The notes: generated by a model from the letters alone, not told the origin. 64,000 nt of DNA from Shewanella avicenniae (GCF_017354945.1 NZ_CP071503.1:372001-436000), one strand, 5' to 3'; counted from the stretch's first letter, positions 42,077 through 52,191 are shown. Translations and numbers: made by a program.

Positions 42077-45000
42077 ATGAAAAGAACGCTGCTGTTTTCT
42101 CTACTCTTAATGTTGCTCTGCAGCATCCTGCCTGCACGGGCAAAAGACGACTTTATTCAGCGTGTGTTTACTGCTCGTGAGGGGCTGGGCTCCTACAATA
42201 TTGAGTGGATGACTCAAGATGCTGACGGTTTTGTGTGGTTGGCGACCCAAGATGGTTTGTACCGTGTCAGTAACAATGTTATTCGTCGTATCGACCGCCA
42301 AGATGGTCAATTGCTGCTCGATGATCAATTTTTCTTGTATATCAACGAAGTTGGCCGCCACAAGTTTTTAATTAGCGCCCAATATAGCGCCTATCTCTAC
42401 GATGAGTTGCGTAATCAGTTTACGAAACTCGGTGCGCCGGGGTTGTTTCCACAGTTTACTGATGATTCCGTGTATTCCTCGGTGCAAGGGCCCAATGATA
42501 CTTGGTTAGTGCTGTCGGATCGCGACAATGTTTGGCGCCTGAGCGATGATGCCAGCCAATTAACTCAGCTATTCAGCTTACCCACGGTAAACGATGTTCA
42601 CTGGAACAAGCTGCTGCTGGTTGACGGCAAGCTATTAGCGAGCAATCGACAACAGATAAGCTTGTTTGATATGCAAGGGCAGCTGCTGCAAACCATTCCA
42701 TTAGATATCGCTACGGGTGAGTCCTTTAAACTGTTTTTGGATAGCAAACAGCGGCTGTGGGCTGCTAATCGCAGTGGTTTCTATCAAGTCGATTTAGCAC
42801 ACGGTCAACTCAACAAAATTGAACAATTGCCCTATCACTGTCGCGATATGGTGGATGATGGTGATGGCAACTTGTGGATTGTTGCCAATTCTGGCTTAGT
42901 AAAATACTTCCCTGAAACGGGAGAGGTTCAAAACTATAAATCACAATTTAATCAAGCTACTGAGATTGAGTCAGTCGGTAAGCTGATGCTGGATAGCAAT
43001 AAGCTATTGTGGATCACTGCTTCATCGCAGCCGTTGGCGATTGTCACCGATAGACCTGATTTTGTGTTAAACAAGATAGTGGTCAGAAATGACGACATCA
43101 ATGCTGGATTGAGCGCGCCCTGGGCCTATCTGCATCAGCAAGATTACCTGTGGATTGGTAGCGATGGCGGATTAGTGCGCTACAACATGAAGACCGGCAA
43201 TTCGGCCAAGGTCACTTTAACCTCGGTGTTGCCTAATGAGAGTGTCTACGTCATTCGTGAGTTTGATAGTCAACATCTACTGCTAGGAACCACCAATGGT
43301 TTGGTCATGGTGAATAGCAATACCTTGTCTGAAGTGTCTATGGATGAATGGCTTGCGCAGGATCAGCGTCTGCGTGGTCAATTAATTTTTGCTTTGAAGC
43401 AGCAAGATGATCGTTGGTTAACCGCATCATCCGCTGGATTTTACAGCTGGAAAGAAGGTGAGCATTCACTTACTCGTTACAATCCAGTTGCCGATGGTGG
43501 CAAGAGTATCGATACGCTTTATGGGTTTATGACGGACACTCACAATCGTTTGTGGGTGTTTGGTGAACACCATTTTGGCTACTTTGTCGGTAAGCAATAT
43601 CAATCTCAGCGTGATCATTTGTCGCTGGCAGATAAATCGCCTGCCAAAGTCGGTTCGATGCTGCAACTTAGTGAGGATAAATACTGGCTAGGGTCGCGTG
43701 AAACTGGCTTACTCGAATACGATCTCAAGCAGCAGAAGAGCGTTAACCTGACCGATGTTTGGCAAGTTGATTGCCATGCCGTGTTTTTCCTCACCCAAAA
43801 TGATGATTTTCGCCTTGTGGGCTGTGGCGATAAAATTATTCGCCAAAGCAAGCAAACGGGTGAGGTCATCGTGCTCGACAAAAGCGATGGTCTTATTGCC
43901 AAGGAGCTCAATGAAGGCGCGGCAATGTTAGCTCCTGAGCTTGGCCTGTTCGTAGGCACTCCCGAAGGCACGATGCTGCTGGATGTTGCCAAGATGCATA
44001 AGCGCGTACCCAAGCAAAGCACCATTCTTGAGTCCGTGGCGATTTATTATGATGATGCGGTACAGCGAGAGCTTTCACCCAAGGCTGAAATGGTGATTCG
44101 TCCTGGTGCCAAGCTGGTGAACTTCCAACTGACCAATTTTAACTATTTGCAGCAAGACAGTTTCAGTTTCAAGTACCGTCTGAATAAAGTTGGCAGTGTG
44201 GCTGAGAATAAGTACCTGCTGTTGGAAAACCAGACCCAAATTAACATTTCAGGTTTAGCCGCTGGTCATTACCAACTGGAAGTGTTGAGCAGAAATAATG
44301 GGCTGTGGGATACCCAACCCCTGCAGTTCCCATTTACCGTAAACCTCTACCTGTGGGAAACCACCTGGTTTAAGTTTGTGTTGTTGGCAGGATTACTACT
44401 GGGTTTAGTGTCCATCATTATTTACCGTAATAAGCAGATAAGCCGTTTCCAAGTAGTGAATTCGGCCCTGACTAATAGTGATGAACGCTTGCGCCAAGCA
44501 TTGCGTGGCAGTGCTTCCGATTTATGGGAGTGGCATCGCGAAGACGATAGTCTCTATCTGCAAAACCATGGCAATGTGCTGTTAACGGAATTACCTGAGT
44601 TGGCCATGACTGTTGCTGAATTGCCATTGCATCCGGATGATAGGGAGCAAGTGCAAGAACAATGGTATCGCATGCTTAAGGGCGAATTACCACTATTTGA
44701 TAGCGAATATCGCTATCGGACAGCATTGGGTGATTGGCGCTGGCTGAAAGTCCGTGGCCGTCCAGTGGCGTTTGATAAGGACTCCGGCGTCGTCACGAAG
44801 GTTGCGGGGATTTACAGCGATATTACCGAGACTCGTGTACTCGAAAACGAAGTCACCCTACTTGCTCGAGCCTTTGAAAATACCTCGGAAGGGGTGTTAA
44901 TTCTCGATGCCAATGAATGCATTGAGGTGACCAATCAGGCCGCCGAGTCATTGCTGGAAATGAACAGTCAAGAGGTGATTGGCAGACCTATAAGCGATGT

Positions 45001-46519
45001 TATTAGCAGAGCAGACGGAACAAAAACCTGTTTGCTCGAACTATTGAACGGTGGCGATACATGGACCGGTGAGCGTGAAATTTATACTTATGCGCATCAT
45101 TACCTACCGGTTTGGCTCAATGCCTCCACCATTCGCAACGATCGCCAACAGCTTCAATATATCGTGTTGGTATTTTCTGATATCAGTGAGCGCAAACAGT
45201 CGGAAGCGGAATTACGTCAGTTAGCCAATTTTGACGTACTGACCGGTTTGCCCAACCGCAGTTTGTTTAGTGATCGCCTTGAGCAAGCGATCATGCGTGC
45301 TGAAGATCAACAGCGTAAATTGGCGATCATGTTCCTCGATTTAGACCGCTTCAAGCAAGTGAACGACTACTACGGCCACAGCATGGGGGATGCCTTGCTG
45401 GTGGAAGCGTCCAACCGCTTGCAATCGGTACTCCACAAAGACGAAGTGTTATGCCGCTTTGGTGGCGATGAATTTGTGGTGTTGGTGCACACCGGTGATA
45501 TCGACAAGATAAACCGTATTTGTGAAGCGATGCTGGAGAAAATCGCCAGTCCATTCAAGTTGTTTGGCCGCGAATTCTTTATCTCGACTAGTATCGGTAT
45601 TAGCGTGTGGCCGGATGATACCCGTCAGCCAGAAATTTTGATTAAAAATGCTGACCAAGCCATGTACCACGCCAAAGATGAAGGCCGTGGTAACTTCCAA
45701 TATTACTCGCGTGAGCGCAATGCTGAGGCGTTATACCATCTGCGTTTAGAAGGCGACCTGCGCAAAGCGATCGAGCAAAACGAGTTTGAGTTGCACTACC
45801 AAGGGCAGTTTGATCTGCTGCAAGACGATCGTATGACCGGTGTTGAAGCTCTGTTGCGTTGGCAACATCCGAAAGATGGCTTTGTCAGGCCGGATATTTT
45901 TATTAAGGTGGCAGAGAGTTGTGGTCTGATTATTGATATCGACCGTTGGGTATTGCGCCAAGCCTGTATCGATGGCGCGCAGTGGAGTGCTAAAGCGGAA
46001 GGTGACTTCCGCATGTCGGTGAACATCAGCGCAGTACATTTCCGTCAGCATGACTTTATCGAAACCGTGTCGCAGATTTTGCAAGAAACTGGCATGCCCG
46101 CCGATCATCTCACCTTAGAGATCACCGAAGGAGTATTGATGAAAGAGCTGCATGTGGCGCGCGAGCACCTGCAGCAATTGCGTGATATGGGTGTTGAAGT
46201 GGCGATTGATGACTTTGGTACTGGCTATTCGTCACTGGCTTATTTGCGCCATTTTGAGGTGAATACCTTGAAGATTGACCGCTCATTCCTGATCGATATT
46301 GCCATCAACAGCGCCGACCAAGCGATTGTGAGTTCGATCATTGAGATTGCGCGTAACTTGAAGCTGAAAGTGGTGGCCGAAGGCGTCGAAAGCCGCGAGC
46401 AATTAGAACAAGTGTTCAGCCGGGGTTGTTATGTGATTCAAGGCTACTACTTCTGTAAACCTATGCCGAAAGCGGTGTTAATTGACTGGTTGGCAAAACG
46501 CGCCCAATCCGTTAATTAA
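42077..46519 (+). CDS. Propeller-type sensor with PAS, GGDEF and EAL domains
   Basis: A 1480-residue predicted sensor of cyclic di-GMP turnover. Order: signal peptide (about 1-22), a periplasmic propeller of the two-component-regulator type with repeated DxxGxLWxxT-like units (about 30-670), a Y_Y_Y-type domain (about 690-755), one membrane segment (about 765-783), two PAS-like regions (about 800-1030), GGDEF at residues 1129-1133 (RFGGDEF) and EAL at 1257-1259 (GVEALLRW). EAL catalytic signatures are present (EITEG, DDFGTGYSS, KID, AEGVES, QGYYF). The usual RxxD inhibitory site before GGDEF reads HKDE, so feedback inhibition may be missing. The propeller could bind a carbohydrate or other periplasmic ligand (inference). 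It is a single gene after lpdA; a TATAAT lies at 42029-42034. Confidence 0.88.
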   Translation: MKRTLLFSLLLMLLCSILPARAKDDFIQRVFTAREGLGSYNIEWMTQDADGFVWLATQDGLYRVSNNVIRRIDRQDGQLLLDDQFFLYINEVGRHKFLISAQYSAYLYDELRNQFTKLGAPGLFPQFTDDSVYSSVQGPNDTWLVLSDRDNVWRLSDDASQLTQLFSLPTVNDVHWNKLLLVDGKLLASNRQQISLFDMQGQLLQTIPLDIATGESFKLFLDSKQRLWAANRSGFYQVDLAHGQLNKIEQLPYHCRDMVDDGDGNLWIVANSGLVKYFPETGEVQNYKSQFNQATEIESVGKLMLDSNKLLWITASSQPLAIVTDRPDFVLNKIVVRNDDINAGLSAPWAYLHQQDYLWIGSDGGLVRYNMKTGNSAKVTLTSVLPNESVYVIREFDSQHLLLGTTNGLVMVNSNTLSEVSMDEWLAQDQRLRGQLIFALKQQDDRWLTASSAGFYSWKEGEHSLTRYNPVADGGKSIDTLYGFMTDTHNRLWVFGEHHFGYFVGKQYQSQRDHLSLADKSPAKVGSMLQLSEDKYWLGSRETGLLEYDLKQQKSVNLTDVWQVDCHAVFFLTQNDDFRLVGCGDKIIRQSKQTGEVIVLDKSDGLIAKELNEGAAMLAPELGLFVGTPEGTMLLDVAKMHKRVPKQSTILESVAIYYDDAVQRELSPKAEMVIRPGAKLVNFQLTNFNYLQQDSFSFKYRLNKVGSVAENKYLLLENQTQINISGLAAGHYQLEVLSRNNGLWDTQPLQFPFTVNLYLWETTWFKFVLLAGLLLGLVSIIIYRNKQISRFQVVNSALTNSDERLRQALRGSASDLWEWHREDDSLYLQNHGNVLLTELPELAMTVAELPLHPDDREQVQEQWYRMLKGELPLFDSEYRYRTALGDWRWLKVRGRPVAFDKDSGVVTKVAGIYSDITETRVLENEVTLLARAFENTSEGVLILDANECIEVTNQAAESLLEMNSQEVIGRPISDVISRADGTKTCLLELLNGGDTWTGEREIYTYAHHYLPVWLNASTIRNDRQQLQYIVLVFSDISERKQSEAELRQLANFDVLTGLPNRSLFSDRLEQAIMRAEDQQRKLAIMFLDLDRFKQVNDYYGHSMGDALLVEASNRLQSVLHKDEVLCRFGGDEFVVLVHTGDIDKINRICEAMLEKIASPFKLFGREFFISTSIGISVWPDDTRQPEILIKNADQAMYHAKDEGRGNFQYYSRERNAEALYHLRLEGDLRKAIEQNEFELHYQGQFDLLQDDRMTGVEALLRWQHPKDGFVRPDIFIKVAESCGLIIDIDRWVLRQACIDGAQWSAKAEGDFRMSVNISAVHFRQHDFIETVSQILQETGMPADHLTLEITEGVLMKELHVAREHLQQLRDMGVEVAIDDFGTGYSSLAYLRHFEVNTLKIDRSFLIDIAINSADQAIVSSIIEIARNLKLKVVAEGVESREQLEQVFSRGCYVIQGYYFCKPMPKAVLIDWLAKRAQSVN

Positions 46520-46683
46520 CCGCGAGCGCGACTATGGACGGCCGCGTTTCGTTAACACTTTCACCGCACAATATCTTCGCCCTTGCTAACTGCATCGAAT
46601 GTTTGCCGCAGACCAATTTGTTGAATTTTTATGGCGCGATTCTGCTACTATAGTCGCCATTCGTCCCCTGCTAACCACCCAGC

Positions 46684-48906
46684 ATGTCTCGATTCTCTGC
46701 TGTTCTACTTAATACCTTTTTACTTTGTGCCTTGGGGCTGCTATGCCAGCCATTATTCGCTGCTGAACGGCCAAAAATCGGCTTAGTGTTAAGTGGCGGT
46801 GGTGCAAAAGGGGCGGCGCATGTTGGGGTGATTAAAGTACTCGAACAGCACCATATTCCGGTGGACTATGTCGCCGGTACCAGTATTGGCGCTTATGTTG
46901 GCGGGCTGTATGCGCTGGGCTATAGCGCTGCTGAAATCGAACAGTTGATGATGGGGCAGAATTGGGACAGTGGTTATTCCGACACCATCCCGCGTGAAGT
47001 ATTAGCTTACCGCGAAAAACAACAACGCGACCGCTTTAACATCCCGATCAACATGGGCTTACGCGACGGCGAAGTGCAAACGCCACAAGGTATTCTGCTG
47101 GGGCAAACCATGTCGCGCTTATATCGCACCACCGCAGGGATGATCCCCACATTTGATAGTTTTAACCAGCTGTCAATTCCTTATCGAGCTGTGGCGACTG
47201 ATCTTGAAACCAGCCGTGCGGTGGTGTTAGCCAAAGGCAGCTTGATTGAGGCGATGCAAGCCTCTGCAACAGTGCCTGGTGCGCTTCAACCGGCGCTGAT
47301 TGACGGTAAGTTGCTGGTGGATGGTGGTATCGCCAACAACATGCCGGTGGATGTGGCTAAGGCGATGGGGGCAGATATCGTTATCGCCGTTGATATCGGC
47401 TCAAGTTTAGTCAACAAGCAGCAGCTCAATGGCGCGCTGGCGATCCTGAATCAGCTCTCGACTATGTTGACTAACGTCAGTACCGAGCGCCAAAAAGCCC
47501 TTCTCACAGAGGACGATATTCTGATCCGTCCGGCAGTGGATACTCTCAGCACCACAGATTTTTCGATCATGCCGATAGCGCTGAAAGCCGGGGAAGCTGC
47601 GGCTAATTTGCAATTGGCACAGTTAACCGCGTTGGCATTGCCTGAGGAACAATTTATAGCGTATCAACAGCATAAACGTCAGATCTCTATGGGCTGGCGC
47701 GATGCTTCCAAGCAGCCATTAATTGCGGTCAAATTTAGCAATGACTCCACCATCAATACCCGTTTGTTGACCAAAGTGTTGGATATCCATCCTGGCGATG
47801 TGGTGGACAAACAGCAATTGGATAACGCCATCGGCCGTCTGTATTCGCTCAACAAATTTGAACGAGTGACCGCCGAGTTTGAAGATACTGCCGACGGGCG
47901 AGTGCTGAACGTGGACGCCAAAGCCAAATCATGGGGGCCAAATTACCTGCAGTTTGGCTTTAACTGGGAAGACGATCTGTCTCTCGACTCCTCACTGACG
48001 ATCGACTTCGCGCTCAATATGACCGACATCACAGCCAACGGTGGTGAATGGCGTAACGAAGTGCGGATGGGTTTTGAAAAGATGATCTCGAGTGAGTTTT
48101 ATCAACCACTGGATGCCGATCAGCATATTTATAGCCGCGCTCAATACCGTTACCTCGTGAATAACTGGGAGTTTTTTGAAGGTAACTCGCTCTATTACCA
48201 ACTTGAACGTGAAGCCCACGGCTTGGAGTTGGGGGTTGGTTTTAACTTCGCGTCGGTCGGCATAGTGGAGTTTGGAATTCACGGTGAAACGGGGCGGATC
48301 AGCAATCGAGCGCTGATCAATAATATTGATTTTACTAGCTATGGCAGCTACTTGCGCTTGGGCTATGACACCCTCAACAGCATCAGCTTTCCGACATCGG
48401 GTAATCGATTCCGAATCAATCTGTTCCTGCGCCATGAAGATTATTCCGGCATGCCAGATCCTGGGCAAACCTTTCAAATCGAAGCCGATTGGAAAGGGGT
48501 GGTCAGCGTCAATAGTCATTCCTTCGTGGGTAAAGCCGCTTACGCTTCGATCGATAATGACAGTGACTTCAGTGCCTACGTGACAGATCTGGGCGGCTTT
48601 TTGAATCTCTCGGGTTACCACAAAAACTCGTTGGCGGGGGCGAAAAAGGTCTTTGGTGCCTTTATTTATCAATATGATTTGGGACGCGATGTTCTGGGGA
48701 TGCAAGATTATCCGCTCTACTTAGGCGCCAGTATTGAGGCCGGTAATGTGTGGAGCAATGCGGATAAAATCGAAATGAATGACCTGATCTATGGCGGCAG
48801 TATTTACCTCGGCACCAATACTGCATTTGGCCCCGCGGCCTTAGGCATCGGGCTTACCGATGATGGTGAACAAGCGATGTATTTGTTTATTGGCAAGAAT
48901 TTTTAG
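46684..48906 (+). CDS. Patatin-like phospholipase with POTRA and outer-membrane barrel (PlpD type)
   Basis: A 740-residue protein with a signal peptide (about 1-26), a patatin domain (about 30-330), a POTRA-like region (about 345-410) and a C-terminal Omp85-type beta-barrel ending in aromatic IGKNF. The oxyanion motif GGGAKGAA, the nucleophile S67 (GTSIGAY) and D213 (VDGG) form an intact Ser-Asp dyad. This order and length match type Vd autotransporters such as Pseudomonas aeruginosa PlpD, which displays or releases its lipase at the cell surface. A candidate extended -10 (TGCTACTAT) at 46643-46651 would give a short leader. No Shine-Dalgarno sequence is evident before the ATG. Confidence 0.88.
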   Translation: MSRFSAVLLNTFLLCALGLLCQPLFAAERPKIGLVLSGGGAKGAAHVGVIKVLEQHHIPVDYVAGTSIGAYVGGLYALGYSAAEIEQLMMGQNWDSGYSDTIPREVLAYREKQQRDRFNIPINMGLRDGEVQTPQGILLGQTMSRLYRTTAGMIPTFDSFNQLSIPYRAVATDLETSRAVVLAKGSLIEAMQASATVPGALQPALIDGKLLVDGGIANNMPVDVAKAMGADIVIAVDIGSSLVNKQQLNGALAILNQLSTMLTNVSTERQKALLTEDDILIRPAVDTLSTTDFSIMPIALKAGEAAANLQLAQLTALALPEEQFIAYQQHKRQISMGWRDASKQPLIAVKFSNDSTINTRLLTKVLDIHPGDVVDKQQLDNAIGRLYSLNKFERVTAEFEDTADGRVLNVDAKAKSWGPNYLQFGFNWEDDLSLDSSLTIDFALNMTDITANGGEWRNEVRMGFEKMISSEFYQPLDADQHIYSRAQYRYLVNNWEFFEGNSLYYQLEREAHGLELGVGFNFASVGIVEFGIHGETGRISNRALINNIDFTSYGSYLRLGYDTLNSISFPTSGNRFRINLFLRHEDYSGMPDPGQTFQIEADWKGVVSVNSHSFVGKAAYASIDNDSDFSAYVTDLGGFLNLSGYHKNSLAGAKKVFGAFIYQYDLGRDVLGMQDYPLYLGASIEAGNVWSNADKIEMNDLIYGGSIYLGTNTAFGPAALGIGLTDDGEQAMYLFIGKNF

Positions 48907-49010
48907 TGGTAAACAATCTTACAAATATTGGCTTCAGGCGCGCTTGCGCTAGTGTTAAGGTGTGGCAGAAAACCGTGGTTACACCTTCAACATGAGATAA
49001 TGGAACCAAC

Positions 49011-51068
49011 ATGAAAAAGCTTAGCACCCTCGCTGTCGGCATTGCCCTCAGCCTCGGACTGGTTGCTTGTAGCAGTCAGCAACAAGTGCCTCAAACTCAA
49101 GTCACCGTGAACAAAATTTCTGGCATCGAAACCGAAAACTTTGATCCAGCAGTACGCTTCCAAGATGATCTGTACTACAGCGTGAACGGTAAATGGTTGG
49201 CTAACACGCCTATTCCTGCTGATAAATCTAACTACGGTGCATTCTCTGTACTGTATGAAAAAAGCCAAGATTCTTTGAAAGAGATCATCGAAGCGGCTGC
49301 AGCCAAGCCGAACAAGGCGGTTGGTTCAACTGAGCAAAAAATCGGTGATTTTTATACCTCTTACATGGATACCGCCAAGGTCGAGCAACTGGGCGTTACC
49401 CCATTAAAAGCGCAGCTCGTGCAAATTGCCGCGCTGTCAAATCACAGCCAAGTGGCAGGTTTGATGGGGCAACTGCTGACCAGCGGTTCATCAATTCCAA
49501 TGGGCTTTTACGTCAACAACGATGCCAAGAACTCATCGCAATACGGTGTGTATTTGTATCAAGCCGGTTTGACCCTGCCAGATCGTGATTACTATCTGAA
49601 AGACGACGAAAAGATGGCGGCCAATCGCTTAGCGATGCGCAAGTATGTACAGGCGTTGATGAAAGCTGCTGGCTATCCACATGCCGATGAAGCGGCAGCG
49701 AACGTGGCAAACATTGAACTGTTTATTGCGAACAGCCAATGGAGCCGCGTTGAATCCCGTGACGCTAACAAAGCCTACAACAAAATGACCATGGCTGAAG
49801 TGCAAAAGCTGTCAGGCGGTTTCGATTTTAACGCCTTTGCCGCAGGTGCTGGCTTAGCGGGCAAGACCAACGACATCATCGTACGTCAGCCATCTTACTT
49901 TGAAAAACTGGGCGCGCAGTTCAATCAATTCTCTGTATCTGCTTGGAAAGACTATCTGGCATTCCATTTGATGGATAGCTATGCCGAGTTGCTCAGCGAA
50001 AAATTCGCTAATCTGCATTTTGATTTCCACAGCAAAACCCTGATGGGCATTCAAGAGCAAAAACCACGCTGGAAGCAAGCCGTTGATGGCGCTGATGCGG
50101 TAATTGGTGAGCTGGTGGGTAAAGAGTACGTGGCACGTAACTTTAAGCCTGAAGCGAAGCAACGCATGGAGCAGATGATCAAAAACCTGATTAAAGGGTT
50201 TGAAGTCAGCATCAATGAGTTGGAGTGGATGACCCCTGACACCAAAAAAGCGGCGCAGGAAAAACTGTCTAAGTTCACTTACAAAATTGGTTATCCAGAC
50301 AAGTGGAAAGACTACAGCAAACTGAGCATTAAAGCTGACGATTTGGTGGGTAACTACCAACGTTACGCGGCGTTTGAATATGACGATATGCTGGGCAAGA
50401 TTGGCCAACCGGTTGATCGCACTGAGTGGCATATGACCCCACAAACAGTGAATGCTTACTACAGCCCTGTGGGTAATGAAATCGTATTCCCAGCGGCAAT
50501 CCTACAACCGCCATTCTTTAATATGGATGCGGATGATGCCGTGAACTACGGTGGTATCGGCGCGGTGATCGGCCATGAAATCAGCCACGGTTTTGATGAC
50601 CAAGGCGCGAAGTATGACGGTGACGGTAACCTGCGTAACTGGTGGACTGACAAAGACCGCGAAGAGTTTGAAAAACGTGGTAAAGCCTTGTCGGCACAAT
50701 ACAGCGCGTTTGAGCCATTGGAAGGCAAACACGTGAATGGCGACCTGACCTTAGGAGAAAACATCGGTGACTTGGGTGGTTTGACTGTGGCACTGCGCTC
50801 ATATCATCTGAGCCTCAACGGTCTACCATCACCTGTGTTGGATGGTTTGACTGGCGACCAACGCTTCTTCGTCGGTTGGTCACAAGTGTGGCGTCGTAAC
50901 TATCGGGATGAAGAGCTGGTGCGTCGTCTGCTGACCGATCCGCACTCACCAAGCCATTATCGTGCGATGGGTACCCCTCGTAACATCGAAGGCTTCTATA
51001 AAGCCTTTGATCTCAAGCCGACTGATAAGCAGTACTTGCCAGAAGATCAACGGGTGAAGATTTGGTAA
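49011..51068 (+). CDS. M13 family metallopeptidase, lipoprotein
   Basis: A 685-residue neprilysin-type zinc endopeptidase (PepO-like). The signal peptide ends in a lipobox (LVAC, Cys about residue 20), so the protein is probably a membrane-anchored lipoprotein facing the periplasm or the outside. The M13 N-terminal domain is followed by the catalytic domain with H522, E523 and H526 in VIGHEISHGFDDQG, and the third ligand E583 with D587 in GENIGDLGG. The protein ends PEDQRVKIW, close to the usual M13 C-terminal CRVW. A strong terminator follows. Confidence 0.94.
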   Translation: MKKLSTLAVGIALSLGLVACSSQQQVPQTQVTVNKISGIETENFDPAVRFQDDLYYSVNGKWLANTPIPADKSNYGAFSVLYEKSQDSLKEIIEAAAAKPNKAVGSTEQKIGDFYTSYMDTAKVEQLGVTPLKAQLVQIAALSNHSQVAGLMGQLLTSGSSIPMGFYVNNDAKNSSQYGVYLYQAGLTLPDRDYYLKDDEKMAANRLAMRKYVQALMKAAGYPHADEAAANVANIELFIANSQWSRVESRDANKAYNKMTMAEVQKLSGGFDFNAFAAGAGLAGKTNDIIVRQPSYFEKLGAQFNQFSVSAWKDYLAFHLMDSYAELLSEKFANLHFDFHSKTLMGIQEQKPRWKQAVDGADAVIGELVGKEYVARNFKPEAKQRMEQMIKNLIKGFEVSINELEWMTPDTKKAAQEKLSKFTYKIGYPDKWKDYSKLSIKADDLVGNYQRYAAFEYDDMLGKIGQPVDRTEWHMTPQTVNAYYSPVGNEIVFPAAILQPPFFNMDADDAVNYGGIGAVIGHEISHGFDDQGAKYDGDGNLRNWWTDKDREEFEKRGKALSAQYSAFEPLEGKHVNGDLTLGENIGDLGGLTVALRSYHLSLNGLPSPVLDGLTGDQRFFVGWSQVWRRNYRDEELVRRLLTDPHSPSHYRAMGTPRNIEGFYKAFDLKPTDKQYLPEDQRVKIW

Positions 51069-51097
51069 TCGCTGTGTAAGCAGGCGTTATCAAACTC

Positions 51098-51130
51098 AAG
51101 GCCACCGATTGCGGTGGCCTTGTTATTTTT
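51098..51130 (+). terminator. Terminator after the M13 peptidase gene
   Basis: AAGGCCACCG, loop ATTG, CGGTGGCCTT, then GTTATTTTT. It lies between this gene and the convergent phosphatase gene. Confidence 0.85.
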
Positions 51131-51155
51131 GCGGGATTGACTTTGAGGTCAGCCG

Positions 51156-51836
51156 TTATTGTTTAGCTGATAGTTGGTAGTGCGCCAACACTTGCGCCAT
51201 TGCGGTTAACGATTGCGCTTGATGGTGCGCAGCAGCCCAACGTGCTTCGGCTTGATGTTCAGGGGCCGGGATCACCAAAGTTTGCATACTGGCGGCGCGC
51301 GCGGCAATCAAGCCATTAAAAGAATCTTCTACCGCCAGACATTGGTTGGGATGAATGCCTAATTGTTTGGCGCATTGCAGGTAAACCTCAGGATGCGGTT
51401 TGCCAAAGGGGAGTTTCTCCGCCGATTGAGTAACATCAAACAGTGGCCGAATCGCGAGTTTGTTCAGCACTGCATCCATAATGAGTTGCGAAGATGAGGT
51501 CGCTAACCCCACAGCAAGCCCAGCAGCGCGGCACGCCGTTAACGCTGTGACCACCCCCGCCATTGCTACGCCATCTTGTTCGATGTAATCCACCACGCGT
51601 TGCACAATAAATTGCGCCATCGCTTGGCGGTCAAAATTCAAATCTGGAAAGCGCTGATACCAAAAATTGACTAATTCATCGATACGCAGGCCGGTGGTTT
51701 GGTTCATATCGGCGAAGGTGACGGGCAAACCAAAGCGAGTAAGGACTTCAAATTCGGCCTGTTGCCAGACAGGTTCTGAGTCGATTAACACACCGTCCAT
51801 GTCAAAAATAACGGCGCGAATTAAAGGTGACTGCAT
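51156..51836 (-). CDS. hxpB: HAD-family sugar phosphatase (HxpB/YniC-like)
   Basis: A 226-residue haloacid-dehalogenase-type phosphatase with the nucleophile motif FDMDGVLIDSE (D12, D14), an alpha-helical cap, the SSS motif, and K and D motifs in EKLPFGKPHPEVYL and VEDSFNG. The TTGLRIDELVNFWYQR cap segment and the overall pattern resemble Escherichia coli YniC (HxpB), which acts on hexitol phosphates and 2-deoxyglucose-6-phosphate. The exact substrate here is not known. Confidence 0.8.
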   Translation of the reverse strand: MQSPLIRAVIFDMDGVLIDSEPVWQQAEFEVLTRFGLPVTFADMNQTTGLRIDELVNFWYQRFPDLNFDRQAMAQFIVQRVVDYIEQDGVAMAGVVTALTACRAAGLAVGLATSSSQLIMDAVLNKLAIRPLFDVTQSAEKLPFGKPHPEVYLQCAKQLGIHPNQCLAVEDSFNGLIAARAASMQTLVIPAPEHQAEARWAAAHHQAQSLTAMAQVLAHYQLSAKQ

Positions 51837-52052
51837 GTGGCGAGATCCTGATGCTACTAACGTCTAAATAGTGGCTGATTATTTCATCTCCCTAAAGCAA
51901 AGCCAAACAAAATTCAAGGCTATACATCACGCTAATTATCTGTAATGTAAGAAGATGTATAATTTTCCAACTATCGTCTAATATCTTTAACGAGTTGAAG
52001 TACTTAGTGTAATCGCGTCTGAAGATCCACCGCCGGACACCCTTCATCCATG

Positions 52053-52091
52053 TGTGATCTGATTCATACTTTTACAAAGTTGTTGTATAAT
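52053..52091 (+). promoter_or_regulatory. acnB promoter with a CRP-like site
   Basis: TATAAT at 52086-52091 with TTCATA at 52063-52068, 17 bases upstream. TGTGATCTGATTCATA at 52053-52068 matches one half of the CRP consensus fully (TGTGA) and the other half partly (TCATA), and it overlaps the -35 box. Control of acnB by CRP is known in Escherichia coli; here it is inferred. Confidence 0.6.
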
Positions 52092-52104
52092 TCAGCCCGG
52101 AAAA

Positions 52105-52183
52105 TACGGGTCTCCCCCGTAAGGGCTGCCCCAGGAACGACAGAAGGGTGGTCGTCAGAGCGCTAAGCGCCAAACAAAGAGGA
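52105..52183 (+). promoter_or_regulatory. Structured acnB mRNA leader
   Basis: The predicted leader of about 95 bases contains three successive short stems: TACGGG/CCCGTA at 52105-52121, ACGAC/GTCGT at 52137-52155, and GCGC/GCGC at 52160-52170, followed by the AGAGGA ribosome binding site. The rest of the 355-base gap upstream of acnB holds no gene. Regulatory function is inference. Confidence 0.45.
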
Positions 52184-52191
52184 ATGTTGCC

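Noticed and set aside
47992..48705. 237-codon open frame opposite the patatin gene barrel region
   Set aside because: No recognisable domain; the + strand encodes an evident beta-barrel here.
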